Shown here: positions 6,701 to 13,624 of the stretch, one piece after another | How the letters are laid out: each line of letters starts with the position of its first letter | Position numbering within the stretch: position 1 is the stretch's first letter | Source of the DNA: Cyanobium gracile_A | Lineage (GTDB): Bacteria > Cyanobacteriota > Cyanobacteriia > PCC-6307 > Cyanobiaceae | Direction: 5' to 3' | Length of the DNA: 14,221 nucleotides | NCBI RefSeq assembly: GCF_034931305.1 | Contig: NZ_JAYGHY010000067.1 | Span: 1 to 14,221, forward strand | Notes under the pieces: model-generated | The model's input: the letters and a program-made list of their open reading frames with translations, nothing else | What the model was told of the DNA's origin: nothing | Database searches by the model: none | Made by a program: the position numbers and the translations under genes

Positions 6701-7222
6701 TTGCCCCGCTCGCAGCGCAACGACAATTTCATCGACAAGAGCTTCACGGTCATGGCCGACCTGATCGTCAAGCTGCTGCCGATCGATCCCAAGGCGAAAG
6801 AGGCCTACGTCTATTACCGAGACGGTCTGTCGGCCCAGAACGACGGCGACTACGCCGAGGCGCTCGAAAACTACGAAGAGGCCCTGAAGCTCGAGGAGAA
6901 CAGCATCGACCGGGGCGAGATCCTCAAGAACATGGCGATCATCTTCATGAGCAATGGCGAGGAGGACAAGGCTCTCGACTTCTATCGCCAGTCCCTGGAC
7001 GCCAACGCCAACTCCCCCTCCTGTCTCAAAAACATGGGGCTGATCTACGAGAAGTGGGGCCGGCTGGCCGAGGAGACCGGCGACAAGGACGCCGCCGACC
7101 GCTGGTTCGACGAGGCCGCCGCCTACTGGACCAAGGCCGTGCGGCTCTACCCGGGCGGCTACCTGGACATCGAGAACTGGCTCAAGTCCTCCGGCCGCAG
7201 CAACGTCGACGTCTATTTCTGA
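6701..7222 (+). CDS. ycf3: Photosystem I assembly protein Ycf3
   Basis: The protein is 173 residues from TTG 6701 and consists mainly of tetratricopeptide (TPR) repeats. Its N-terminus, PRSQRNDNFIDKSFTVMADL, matches the nearly invariant Ycf3 start. TPR-like units follow at AYVYYRDGLSAQNDGDYAEALENY, ILKNMAIIFMSNGEEDKALDFY and CLKNMGLIYEKWG, and the C-terminal segment ends SSGRSNVDVYF. Ycf3 is a thylakoid-associated chaperone that helps assemble PsaA/PsaB into photosystem I. An in-frame ATG at 6674 would add nine residues (MEARSGPRP) that the family lacks. TTG 6701 restores both the canonical N-terminus and the usual length of 173, so I prefer it. The TGA at 7220-7222 abuts the radA stop codon. 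Confidence 0.95.
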   Translation: MPRSQRNDNFIDKSFTVMADLIVKLLPIDPKAKEAYVYYRDGLSAQNDGDYAEALENYEEALKLEENSIDRGEILKNMAIIFMSNGEEDKALDFYRQSLDANANSPSCLKNMGLIYEKWGRLAEETGDKDAADRWFDEAAAYWTKAVRLYPGGYLDIENWLKSSGRSNVDVYF

Positions 7223-8683
7223 TCAGCCGTCGCGGTCTGATCCGTCGGGGTTGACCCCCAGTCCGGCCACCAGGGCCTCGGCCACCGTGGCCGCCTCCAG
7301 CAGCTGCAGGCCAAGACTGGCCGCCACCGGCCCCATGGCGCTGCCGCGCGGCACCACGGCCCGAATGAACCCCAGCCGGGCCGCCTCCTGCAGGCGCAGC
7401 TCCAGCTGGCCCACGGGCCGCAACTGACCGCCCAGGCCCAGTTCCCCCAGCAGCACGGTGCCCGCCGGCAGGGTGAGGTCGCGGTAACTCGCCACCACGG
7501 CGGCCGCCACCCCCAGATCCGCCGCCGGCTCCTCCACCTCGAGTCCGCCGGCCACCGCCAGGTAGCAGTCGAAGCGGGAGAGGGGCAGGCCCATGTGCTT
7601 CTCCAGCACCGCCAGGATCTGGTGCAGCCGGTTGGTGCCGATGCCGGTGGCGGTGCGCCGCGGGCTGGCGTAGCTGGTGGGGCTGACCAGGGCCTGAACC
7701 TCCACCAGCAGTGAACGGGTGCCCTCGCAGGCCACGATCGTGGCGGTGCCGGGGCTGGGTCCATCCCCGGCCAGGAACAGCTCGCTGGGGTTGCTCACCT
7801 CCACCAGGCCGGCGCCACGCATCTCGAACACGCCCAGCTCGTGGGTGGCACCGAAGCGGTTCTTGACGGCCCGCAGCAGCCGGTGGCTGGCGAAGCGGTC
7901 CCCTTCGAAGGTGAGCACCGCATCCACCAGGTGCTCGAGCACCTTGGGACCCGCCAGCATCCCCTCCTTGGTGACGTGCCCCACCAGCACCAGGGCCGTG
8001 TGCTGGCGTTTGGCGATGCGCTGCAGGGCAGCAGCACAGTCCCGCACCTGGGACACCGAGCCGGGGGCACTGCCCAGTTCAGCGTCGTGCAGGGCCTGGA
8101 TGCTGTCGATGATCGCCACCTGGGGCCGCAGCGTCTCCAGTTCCTGCAGCACCAGCTCCAGATCGGTCTCCGCCAGCAGGCGCAGCCCCTCGCCATCGCC
8201 GGCCTCCGTCGCCGCGCCGGGAGCGTCCTCAGCCAGGCGCCGCCAGCGCAGCTTCACCTGCTGGGCCGACTCCTCGGCGCTGACGTAGAGCACCACGGCC
8301 CGGGAGGCCATGGCCCGGGCGCTCTGCAGCAACAGGGTGCTCTTGCCGATGCCCGGGTCGCCCCCCAGAAGCACCAGGGAGCCGGGAACCAGGCCGCCCC
8401 CCAGCACCCGGTCCAGCTCGCCGTAGCCGCTGGCCAGGCGCTGCAGGGGCCGGTCCCCGACGGCCTGGATCGGTTCGGAGCGGCTGGGACGGCCCGGCGC
8501 CGGAACCCCAGCGGCGTCCGGAGCAGCTGTGGCGGCCACCGGGCGGCGGCGGCGTGTGTCCGCACTCGGCTCGCTTTGCTCCACCAGCGTGTTCCAGCCG
8601 CCGCAGCCGGAGCAGCGGCCGAAGAACTGCCGTGTCCTGGCCCCACAGGCCTGGCAGACGAACGAGGAACCGGGACGAGCCAA
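7223..8683 (-). CDS. radA: DNA repair/recombination protein RadA (Sms)
   Basis: This is a 486-residue RecA-like ATPase that promotes branch migration during homologous recombination. Domains in order are: a four-cysteine zinc finger (C10, C13, C24, C27), an Arg/Ala/Pro-rich linker (about 40-75), Walker A GDPGIGKS (108-115), Walker B VAIIDS (189-194), the RadA-specific KNRFG motif (274-278), and a C-terminal Lon protease-like domain (from about 310) that in RadA has a structural role. The start is TTG at 8683. It places the first zinc cysteine ten residues in, as in other RadA proteins, and no ATG is available at the right position. The 3' end meets ycf3 with no spacer. The gene is divergent from rpaB with about 100 bp between them. 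Confidence 0.95.
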   Translation of the reverse strand: MARPGSSFVCQACGARTRQFFGRCSGCGGWNTLVEQSEPSADTRRRRPVAATAAPDAAGVPAPGRPSRSEPIQAVGDRPLQRLASGYGELDRVLGGGLVPGSLVLLGGDPGIGKSTLLLQSARAMASRAVVLYVSAEESAQQVKLRWRRLAEDAPGAATEAGDGEGLRLLAETDLELVLQELETLRPQVAIIDSIQALHDAELGSAPGSVSQVRDCAAALQRIAKRQHTALVLVGHVTKEGMLAGPKVLEHLVDAVLTFEGDRFASHRLLRAVKNRFGATHELGVFEMRGAGLVEVSNPSELFLAGDGPSPGTATIVACEGTRSLLVEVQALVSPTSYASPRRTATGIGTNRLHQILAVLEKHMGLPLSRFDCYLAVAGGLEVEEPAADLGVAAAVVASYRDLTLPAGTVLLGELGLGGQLRPVGQLELRLQEAARLGFIRAVVPRGSAMGPVAASLGLQLLEAATVAEALVAGLGVNPDGSDRDG

Positions 8684-8784
8684 GGCGAGTGTGCGGGGTG
8701 TATGAAGAAAGGTGGCGTTCGGTGAATTCGCGACCTTCCGGCCGGTTCAGTGGGTCGGAACCGTGTTGCATTCTCCGCGCCGCA
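8684..8784. promoter_or_regulatory. Divergent intergenic region radA / rpaB
   Basis: This 101-bp gap must contain the promoter of rpaB and the start of the radA transcript. TGTATGAAG at 8699-8707 is a weak -10-like sequence on the plus strand with no good -35. I see no paired RpaB-type direct repeats, so sequence alone gives no evidence of autoregulation. Confidence 0.3.
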
Positions 8785-9531
8785 ATGACGGCCTCCCCCA
8801 CCGCCAAAGAAACCATTCTCGTCGTCGACGACGAGGCCAGCATCCGCCGGATCCTCGAGACCCGGTTGTCGATGATCGGCTATCAGGTTGTCACCGCCTG
8901 CGATGGCGAGGAGGCCATTGAGGCGTTCCACCGCGTCCTGCCTGACCTGGTGGTCCTCGACGTGATGATGCCCAAACTTGACGGCTATGGCGTCTGCCAG
9001 GAGCTGCGCAAGGAGTCCGATGTGCCGATCGTGATGCTCACCGCCCTCGGCGACGTGGCCGACCGCATCACCGGCCTTGAGCTGGGGGCCGACGACTACG
9101 TCGTCAAGCCCTTCAGCCCCAAGGAGCTGGAGGCCCGCATCCGCTGCGTGCTGCGCAGGGTCGAAAAGGACCCCGGCGCCGGGATTCCCAATTCCGGCGT
9201 GATCCAGGTCGGCGATCTCCGCATCGACACCAACAAGCGGCAGGTGTATCGGGGTGACGAGCGCATCCGGCTCACCGGGATGGAGTTCAGCCTGCTCGAG
9301 CTGCTGGTGAGCCGTTCCGGCGAACCCTTCAGCCGGGGCGAGATCCTCAAGGAAGTGTGGGGCTACACCCCCGAGCGTCACGTGGACACCCGCGTGGTGG
9401 ATGTCCACATCTCGCGGCTGCGCTCCAAACTGGAGGATGATCCAGCCAACCCCGAGCTGATCCTCACGGCCAGGGGCACCGGCTATCTGTTCCAGCGCAT
9501 CGTTGAACCCGTTGCCACCGAAGGATCCTGA
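8785..9531 (+). CDS. rpaB: Response regulator RpaB, high-light/redox regulator (OmpR family)
   Basis: This 248-residue protein begins MTASPTAKETILVVDDEASI. Its receiver domain has the acidic pair D15-D16 (DDE), the phospho-acceptor D59 in LVVLDVMMPKLDGYGVC, the switch threonine in VMLTALGDVADRI and the lysine in YVVKPFSPKELEARI. The winged-helix effector domain has RLTGMEFSLLELL, ILKEVWGYTPERHVDTRVVD and the recognition helix VHISRLRSKLE. These segments identify RpaB (Ycf27 in plastids), the essential regulator phosphorylated by NblS/Hik33 that controls high-light-responsive and photosystem genes. ATG 8785 is chosen over the upstream open frame because it gives the family N-terminus. The rpaB 3' end overlaps the probable start of plsX by about 20-29 bp, so the lipid genes downstream are likely at least partly co-transcribed with it. 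Confidence 0.95.
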   Translation: MTASPTAKETILVVDDEASIRRILETRLSMIGYQVVTACDGEEAIEAFHRVLPDLVVLDVMMPKLDGYGVCQELRKESDVPIVMLTALGDVADRITGLELGADDYVVKPFSPKELEARIRCVLRRVEKDPGAGIPNSGVIQVGDLRIDTNKRQVYRGDERIRLTGMEFSLLELLVSRSGEPFSRGEILKEVWGYTPERHVDTRVVDVHISRLRSKLEDDPANPELILTARGTGYLFQRIVEPVATEGS

Positions 9532-10864
9532 AGGCTCAGGGCGCGACAGCCGCCGTTACGCCTCCAACCGCCCCAAACCCAACCGCACGATCCGCCGCCT
9601 GGTGATCTGGTACCGGCGCAATGCGGCCGTCACCAGCCTGGTGGGCACCGCCACCGCCACCGCCAGCGGAGCGGCCTCCGGGGCGGTGTCGGTGGCGGGC
9701 AGCATGGCCGGCGCCGCCACCAACGTGGCGGGATCCGTGCTCCAGCCCCTGGTGTTCGATCCGCTGCGGCGTCTGCAGCAGGGGGGCCACACCGGAGGTG
9801 GCATCGATGACCGGCAGCGTCTCTGGGTCGCCGTCGACGGCATGGGCGGGGACCATGCCCCGGGGCCGATCCTGGAGGGATGCCTACGGGCGGTGGGCCT
9901 GCTGCCCCTGCGCATCCGCTTCGTGGCGGAACCGGAGCCGCTGCGCCAGGCGGTGGCGGCGATGGGCCTGGGCCACGACCTTGAGGAGGCCCTGCAGCGC
10001 GGCCTGATCGAGCTGGTGCCCAGCGGCCCCACGGTGGGCATGCACGAGGAGGCCACGGTGGTGCGCCGCAAGCGCGACGCCAGCATCAACGTGGCCATGG
10101 ATCTGGTCAAGAAGGGCGACGCCACCGCCGTTTATTCCGCCGGCAACTCCGGGGCCGTGATGGCCGCTGCGATCTTCCGCCTCGGCCGGCTGGCCGGTAT
10201 CGATCGGCCGGCCATCGGCGCCCTGTTCCCCACCAAGGACCCCAGCCAGCAGGTGCTGGTGCTCGACGTCGGGGCCAACATGGACTGCAAGCCTGAATGG
10301 CTGCACCAGTTCGCCCTGCTCGGCAACATCTACAGCCGCGACGTGCTGCAGGTGAAACGGCCCCGCATCGGCCTGGTCAACATCGGCGAGGAGGAGTGCA
10401 AGGGCAACGACCTCTGCCTGCGCACCCATCCGCTGCTCGCCGGCGACGAGCGCTTCGTGTTCGCCGGCAACTGTGAGGGCCGCGACATCCTCTCCGGGGA
10501 TTTCGACGTCGTGGTCTGCGATGGCTTCACCGGCAACGTGCTGCTGAAGTTCCTCGAATCGGTGGGCAGCGTCCTGCTGGATGTGCTGAGGGCCGAACTG
10601 CCCCGTGGCCGCCGGGGCAAGGTGGGGTCGGCGTTCCTGCGCAGCAACCTGGTGCGGATCAAGAAGCGCCTCGACCACGCCGAGCACGGCGGCGCCCTGC
10701 TGCTCGGGGTCGACGGCATCTGCGTCATCGGCCACGGCAGCAGCCGAGCGCTTTCGGTGGTGAGTGCCCTGCGGCTGGCCCACTCCGCCGCCAGCCACGG
10801 CGTCATGGACGACCTTCACGCCCTCGGCGAGGGGAGCGCCGGGGTGGCAACCACCTGTGGTTGA
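9503..10864 (+). CDS. plsX: Phosphate acyltransferase PlsX with a long N-terminal extension
   Basis: PlsX converts acyl-ACP and phosphate to acyl-phosphate, the donor for the first glycerol-3-phosphate acylation. The conserved domain starts near residue 107 with LWVAVDGMGGDHAPGPIL, and continues through VYSAGNSGAVMAA, LDVGANMDCKP, GLVNIGEEECKG, CDGFTGNVLLKFLES and the HAEHGGALLLGVDG segment. Family members elsewhere usually begin at the (R)IAVDAMGGD point, so about 106 residues are extra. The first 40 are basic (RRLVIWYRRN) and about 42-82 are Ala/Gly/Thr/Ser/Val-rich with glycine-zipper-like spacing, possibly membrane-contacting. The start is uncertain: TTG 9503, TTG 9512 and GTG 9602 are all in frame and none has a good ribosome binding site. 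I report the longest because the basic segment appears protein-like. The gene overlaps rpaB upstream and is followed closely by fabH. Confidence 0.9.
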   Translation: MNPLPPKDPEGSGRDSRRYASNRPKPNRTIRRLVIWYRRNAAVTSLVGTATATASGAASGAVSVAGSMAGAATNVAGSVLQPLVFDPLRRLQQGGHTGGGIDDRQRLWVAVDGMGGDHAPGPILEGCLRAVGLLPLRIRFVAEPEPLRQAVAAMGLGHDLEEALQRGLIELVPSGPTVGMHEEATVVRRKRDASINVAMDLVKKGDATAVYSAGNSGAVMAAAIFRLGRLAGIDRPAIGALFPTKDPSQQVLVLDVGANMDCKPEWLHQFALLGNIYSRDVLQVKRPRIGLVNIGEEECKGNDLCLRTHPLLAGDERFVFAGNCEGRDILSGDFDVVVCDGFTGNVLLKFLESVGSVLLDVLRAELPRGRRGKVGSAFLRSNLVRIKKRLDHAEHGGALLLGVDGICVIGHGSSRALSVVSALRLAHSAASHGVMDDLHALGEGSAGVATTCG

Positions 10865-10919
10865 CTGTGGCCACCTGTGAACCGAATGGGTGCCGCTCGG
10901 CTCAGACAAGACGGTGACC

Positions 10920-11945
10920 ATGGCCGCCTTGCGGGGGATGGCCCTGGTGGGCTGCGGACGCGCTCTCCCCACCGCCAGCATCAGTAACGACCAGCTGAGC
11001 GAGCGGGTCGAGACCAACGACAGCTGGATCCGCAGCCGCACCGGCATCGGCGCCCGGCGCGTGGCCGGCCCCGGTGAAACCGTCACCAGCCTGGCCGCCG
11101 AGGCCGGCCGGGCGGCCCTGGCCCATGCGGGCTGGGCCCCCGAGCAGGTGGATCTGATCCTGCTGGCCACCTCCAGCCCCGACGACCTGTTCGGCACCGC
11201 CCCCCGGGTCCAGGCGGCCCTGGGGGCCCACCAGGCGGTCGCCTTCGATCTGACGGCGGCCTGCAGCGGCTTCCTGTTCGCCCTGATCACCGCGGCCCAG
11301 TACATCCGTGGCGGGACGATGCAGCGGGTGCTGGTGATCGGTGCTGACCAGCTCAGCCGCTGGCTCGACTGGGACGACCGCCGCACCTGTGTGCTCTTCG
11401 GCGATGGCGCCGGTGCCCTGGCTGTCCAGGCCTGCGACCCCGGCGACGACGCCCTGGTGGGCTTCCGCATGCGATCGGACGGCAGCCGCAACGCCTGCCT
11501 CACCCTGGCCCAGGTGGCCGAGCACCGGCCCCTGGTGGGGGACCTCTCCGCCCAGGTGGGAGGCTTCGCGCCGATCCACATGAACGGCCAGGAGGTTTAC
11601 AAGTTCGCCGTGCGGGAAGTGCCCGCCGTGCTGGCCGAGCTGCTGGAGGCCACCGGCACCGCCGCCTCGGACGTGGATTGGCTGCTGCTGCACCAGGCCA
11701 ACCAGCGCATCCTCGATGCGGTGGCCGACCGTTTCGCCATGCCCGCCGAGCGGGTGCTCAGCAATCTCTCGGCCTACGGCAACACCTCCGCCGCCACCAT
11801 CCCCCTGATGCTCGACGAAGCGGTCCGCGATGGGCGGGTCGGCGCTGGCGACCTGATCGCCAGCAGCGGCTTCGGCGCCGGCCTCAGCTGGGGCGCCGCC
11901 CTGTTCCGCTGGAGTGGTCCCGGCCGTCCGCCAGCCGAGCTCTAA
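10920..11945 (+). CDS. fabH: Beta-ketoacyl-ACP synthase III (KAS III)
   Basis: This 341-residue condensing enzyme joins acetyl-CoA to malonyl-ACP to start type II fatty-acid synthesis. The catalytic triad is visible: Cys115 in DLTAACSGF, His258 in LLLHQANQRI and Asn288 in YGNTSAATIPLML. Other landmarks are SRTGIGARR near the N-terminus, LFGDGAGA (159-166) and the C-terminal ASSGFGAGLSWG. ATG 10920 is preferred. GTG 10890 and GTG 10914 lie upstream in frame, and a second ATG at 10938 would remove six residues; all begin before the first conserved strand (MALVGCG). The length is normal. The gene begins about 55 bp after plsX and ends 27 bp before fabD, consistent with one transcript. Confidence 0.94.
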   Translation: MAALRGMALVGCGRALPTASISNDQLSERVETNDSWIRSRTGIGARRVAGPGETVTSLAAEAGRAALAHAGWAPEQVDLILLATSSPDDLFGTAPRVQAALGAHQAVAFDLTAACSGFLFALITAAQYIRGGTMQRVLVIGADQLSRWLDWDDRRTCVLFGDGAGALAVQACDPGDDALVGFRMRSDGSRNACLTLAQVAEHRPLVGDLSAQVGGFAPIHMNGQEVYKFAVREVPAVLAELLEATGTAASDVDWLLLHQANQRILDAVADRFAMPAERVLSNLSAYGNTSAATIPLMLDEAVRDGRVGAGDLIASSGFGAGLSWGAALFRWSGPGRPPAEL

Positions 11946-11961
11946 TCTCCTGCCGTTGCAC

Positions 11962-11967
11962 GGGAGG
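11962..11967 (+). promoter_or_regulatory. Ribosome binding site for fabD
   Basis: GGGAGG lies 5 nt before the fabD ATG at 11973. It is the clearest Shine-Dalgarno sequence I see in the window and fixes the fabD start; most other genes here lack one. Confidence 0.6.
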
Positions 11968-11972
11968 CTTGC

Positions 11973-12902
11973 ATGGCCATCGCCTGGGTGTTTCCGGGAC
12001 AGGGATCGCAGAAGCCGGGCATGGCCGAGGGGGTGATCGACCTACCCGGAGCCCGGGAGCGCTTCGCGCAGGCCTCTGCCCTGCTCGGTCGTGACCTGCT
12101 GGCCATCTGCGCCGGTGCGGAGGCCAGCGGCAGCGGGGCTGAGGCCTGCGGCAGCGGGGGCCCCGGCGAACCCAGCGATCTCAACGACACCCGCAACACC
12201 CAGCCGGCCCTGTTCGTGGTTGAGAGCCTGCTGGTGGACGCCTTGCACCGGCAGGGCCGCACGGCCCAGCTGGTGGCGGGCCACAGCCTGGGTGAACTGG
12301 TGGCCCTCTACGCCGCCGGTGTCTTCGACGCCGAGACCGGCCTGGGCCTGATGCGCCGCCGCAGTGAACTGATGGCCGCCGCCGGCGGAGGCGCCATGAC
12401 CGCCGTGATGGGCTTCGACCGCGACGAACTGGAGCGGGTGGTGGCCGCCACCGAGGGGGTGGTCATCGCCAACGACAACAGCGCGGCCCAGGTGGTGCTG
12501 TCAGGCACCCCGGAGGCGGTGGCGAGCGTCAGCGCCACGGTGCGCTGCAAACGGGCCATCCCCCTGGCCGTCTCCGGCGCCTTCCATTCCCCGTTCATGG
12601 CCACCGCCGCTGCGGCCTTCGCCACCGAACTGGAGGCGGTGCCCTTCGCCGACGCCCGCATCCCCGTGCTCAGCAACGCCGATCCGCGGCCCGAAACCTC
12701 CGCCAGCGTGCTCAAGGAGCGCCTGCGCCAGCAGATGACCATGGGGGTGCGCTGGCGCGAAACGATGGAAGGCCTGCAGAGCGCGGGCCTCACCACCGCG
12801 GTGGAGATCGGCCCCGGCAACGTGCTCAGTGGCCTGATCAAGCGCAGCTGTCCCGGGCTCGGCACGGCTCAGATCGCCGGCACGGGCGACCTGGGCCAGT
12901 GA
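11973..12902 (+). CDS. fabD: Malonyl-CoA:ACP transacylase
   Basis: This 309-residue enzyme transfers malonyl from CoA to acyl carrier protein, supplying the extender unit for FabH and later condensations. It shows FPGQGSQ (7-13), the nucleophile Ser105 in GHSLGE, the substrate-carboxylate arginine in MRRRSELM (about 128-134), the catalytic His205 in SGAFHSPFM, and GPGNVLSGLIKR near the C-terminus. Residues 49-69 form a low-complexity Gly/Ser/Ala/Glu stretch made by a tandem duplication (EASGSGA, EACGSGG) in a surface region before the conserved NDTRNTQPALF segment. The start is fixed by a good ribosome binding site. The stop overlaps the GTG start of plsC (GTGA), which suggests translational coupling of fatty-acid and phospholipid synthesis. 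Confidence 0.95.
   Translation: MAIAWVFPGQGSQKPGMAEGVIDLPGARERFAQASALLGRDLLAICAGAEASGSGAEACGSGGPGEPSDLNDTRNTQPALFVVESLLVDALHRQGRTAQLVAGHSLGELVALYAAGVFDAETGLGLMRRRSELMAAAGGGAMTAVMGFDRDELERVVAATEGVVIANDNSAAQVVLSGTPEAVASVSATVRCKRAIPLAVSGAFHSPFMATAAAAFATELEAVPFADARIPVLSNADPRPETSASVLKERLRQQMTMGVRWRETMEGLQSAGLTTAVEIGPGNVLSGLIKRSCPGLGTAQIAGTGDLGQ
12120..12159 (+). repeat. 21-bp in-frame tandem duplication in fabD
   Basis: GAGGCCAGCGGCAGCGGGG at 12120-12138 is repeated at 12141-12159 as GAGGCCTGCGGCAGCGGGG with one A-to-T change. The period is 21 bp, so the reading frame is kept and seven residues are duplicated (EASGSGA then EACGSGG). The high similarity suggests a recent duplication. Confidence 0.85.
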
Positions 12903-13624
12903 GGCGCCGCCGCCGGCCCCCGGCCGATCCCCCCGCCCTGCTGAGCACCCCAAGGCCGAGCCTGACCTATCGGCTGATCAGCTACCTGCTCGTCTTTCCC
13001 GTCTTCCGGCTGCTGTTCCGGGGCCAGACCACAGGCAACGACAACGTGCCCCTGGAGGGAGCCGTTGTGGTGGTGGCCAACCATGGTTCCCACCTGGATC
13101 CACCGCTGCTGGGCCATGCCCTCGGCAGGCCCGTGGCCTTCATGGCCAAGGCGGAACTGTTCCGGGTGCCCCTGCTGGGGCCGATCATCCGGGCCTGCGG
13201 CGCCTACCCGGTGGAGCGGGGCGCCGGCGATCGCGAAGCCATCCGCACCGCCACCGACCGGCTGCTGCAGGGCTGGGCCACCGGTGTCTTCCTCGACGGC
13301 ACCCGCCAGCCGGATGGACGCGTCAACCAGCCCCAGCCAGGGGCGGCCCTGCTGGCGGCCCGGGCCGGGGTGCCGTTGCTGCCGGTGGCGATCATCAACA
13401 GCCACCGGGCCCTGGGGCCGGGCGGCCACGGGCCACGGCTGGTGCCGATCCACATCCGCATCGGCACGCCGATTCCGCCCCCGGCCTCGCGGCGACGCCC
13501 CGACCTGGATGCAGCGACACGAGCCGCCCAGGAGCAGATCAACCGGATGCTCGACCTCGGCCCGATCAGCGGAAGCCTGCTTTCTCCAGCCAGGGAGCCA
13601 CCCGCTCTTCCACCCAGGGCCTGA
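12899..13624 (+). CDS. plsC: 1-acyl-sn-glycerol-3-phosphate acyltransferase (lysophosphatidate acyltransferase)
   Basis: The 241-residue PlsC-family membrane enzyme adds the second acyl chain to make phosphatidate. It starts at GTG 12899, overlapping the fabD stop (GTGA). The N-terminus is arginine-rich (MRRRRRPP) and is followed by a hydrophobic segment LISYLLVFPVFRLLF (about 26-40). The catalytic HX4D motif is NHGSHLD (61-67, with H62 and D67). AKAELFRVPLLG (83-94) and GAYPVERG (101-108) match the family's second block. The third block reads FLDGTRQ (131-137), where most PlsC proteins have FPEGTR, so aspartate replaces the usual glutamate. The last block is VPLLPVAI. The C-terminal tail after about residue 222 is not conserved, and its codons overlap the 3' end of the minus-strand YdcF gene. 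It is the last gene of the rpaB-plsX-fabH-fabD-plsC run. Confidence 0.9.
   Translation: MRRRRRPPADPPALLSTPRPSLTYRLISYLLVFPVFRLLFRGQTTGNDNVPLEGAVVVVANHGSHLDPPLLGHALGRPVAFMAKAELFRVPLLGPIIRACGAYPVERGAGDREAIRTATDRLLQGWATGVFLDGTRQPDGRVNQPQPGAALLAARAGVPLLPVAIINSHRALGPGGHGPRLVPIHIRIGTPIPPPASRRRPDLDAATRAAQEQINRMLDLGPISGSLLSPAREPPALPPRA
13227..13234. repeat. HIP1-type octamer GCGATCGC
   Basis: Exact HIP1 palindrome inside plsC, in the codons for the GDREA segment. Confidence 0.5.

Noticed and set aside
4953..6764. A 603-codon open frame on the plus strand opposite the copper ATPase
   Set aside because: Its translation is Gln/Gly/Ala/His-rich without domains, while the minus strand has every P1B ATPase motif. 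Such mirror frames are expected in GC-rich genes with G/C third positions.
8554..8784. 77-codon N-terminal extension of RpaB
   Set aside because: It would overlap the radA start on the other strand and encodes no conserved residues; ATG 8785 gives the family N-terminus.
9884..11581. A 565-codon open frame on the minus strand opposite plsX and fabH
   Set aside because: It crosses two well-defined genes and the gap between them, and has no recognisable motif.
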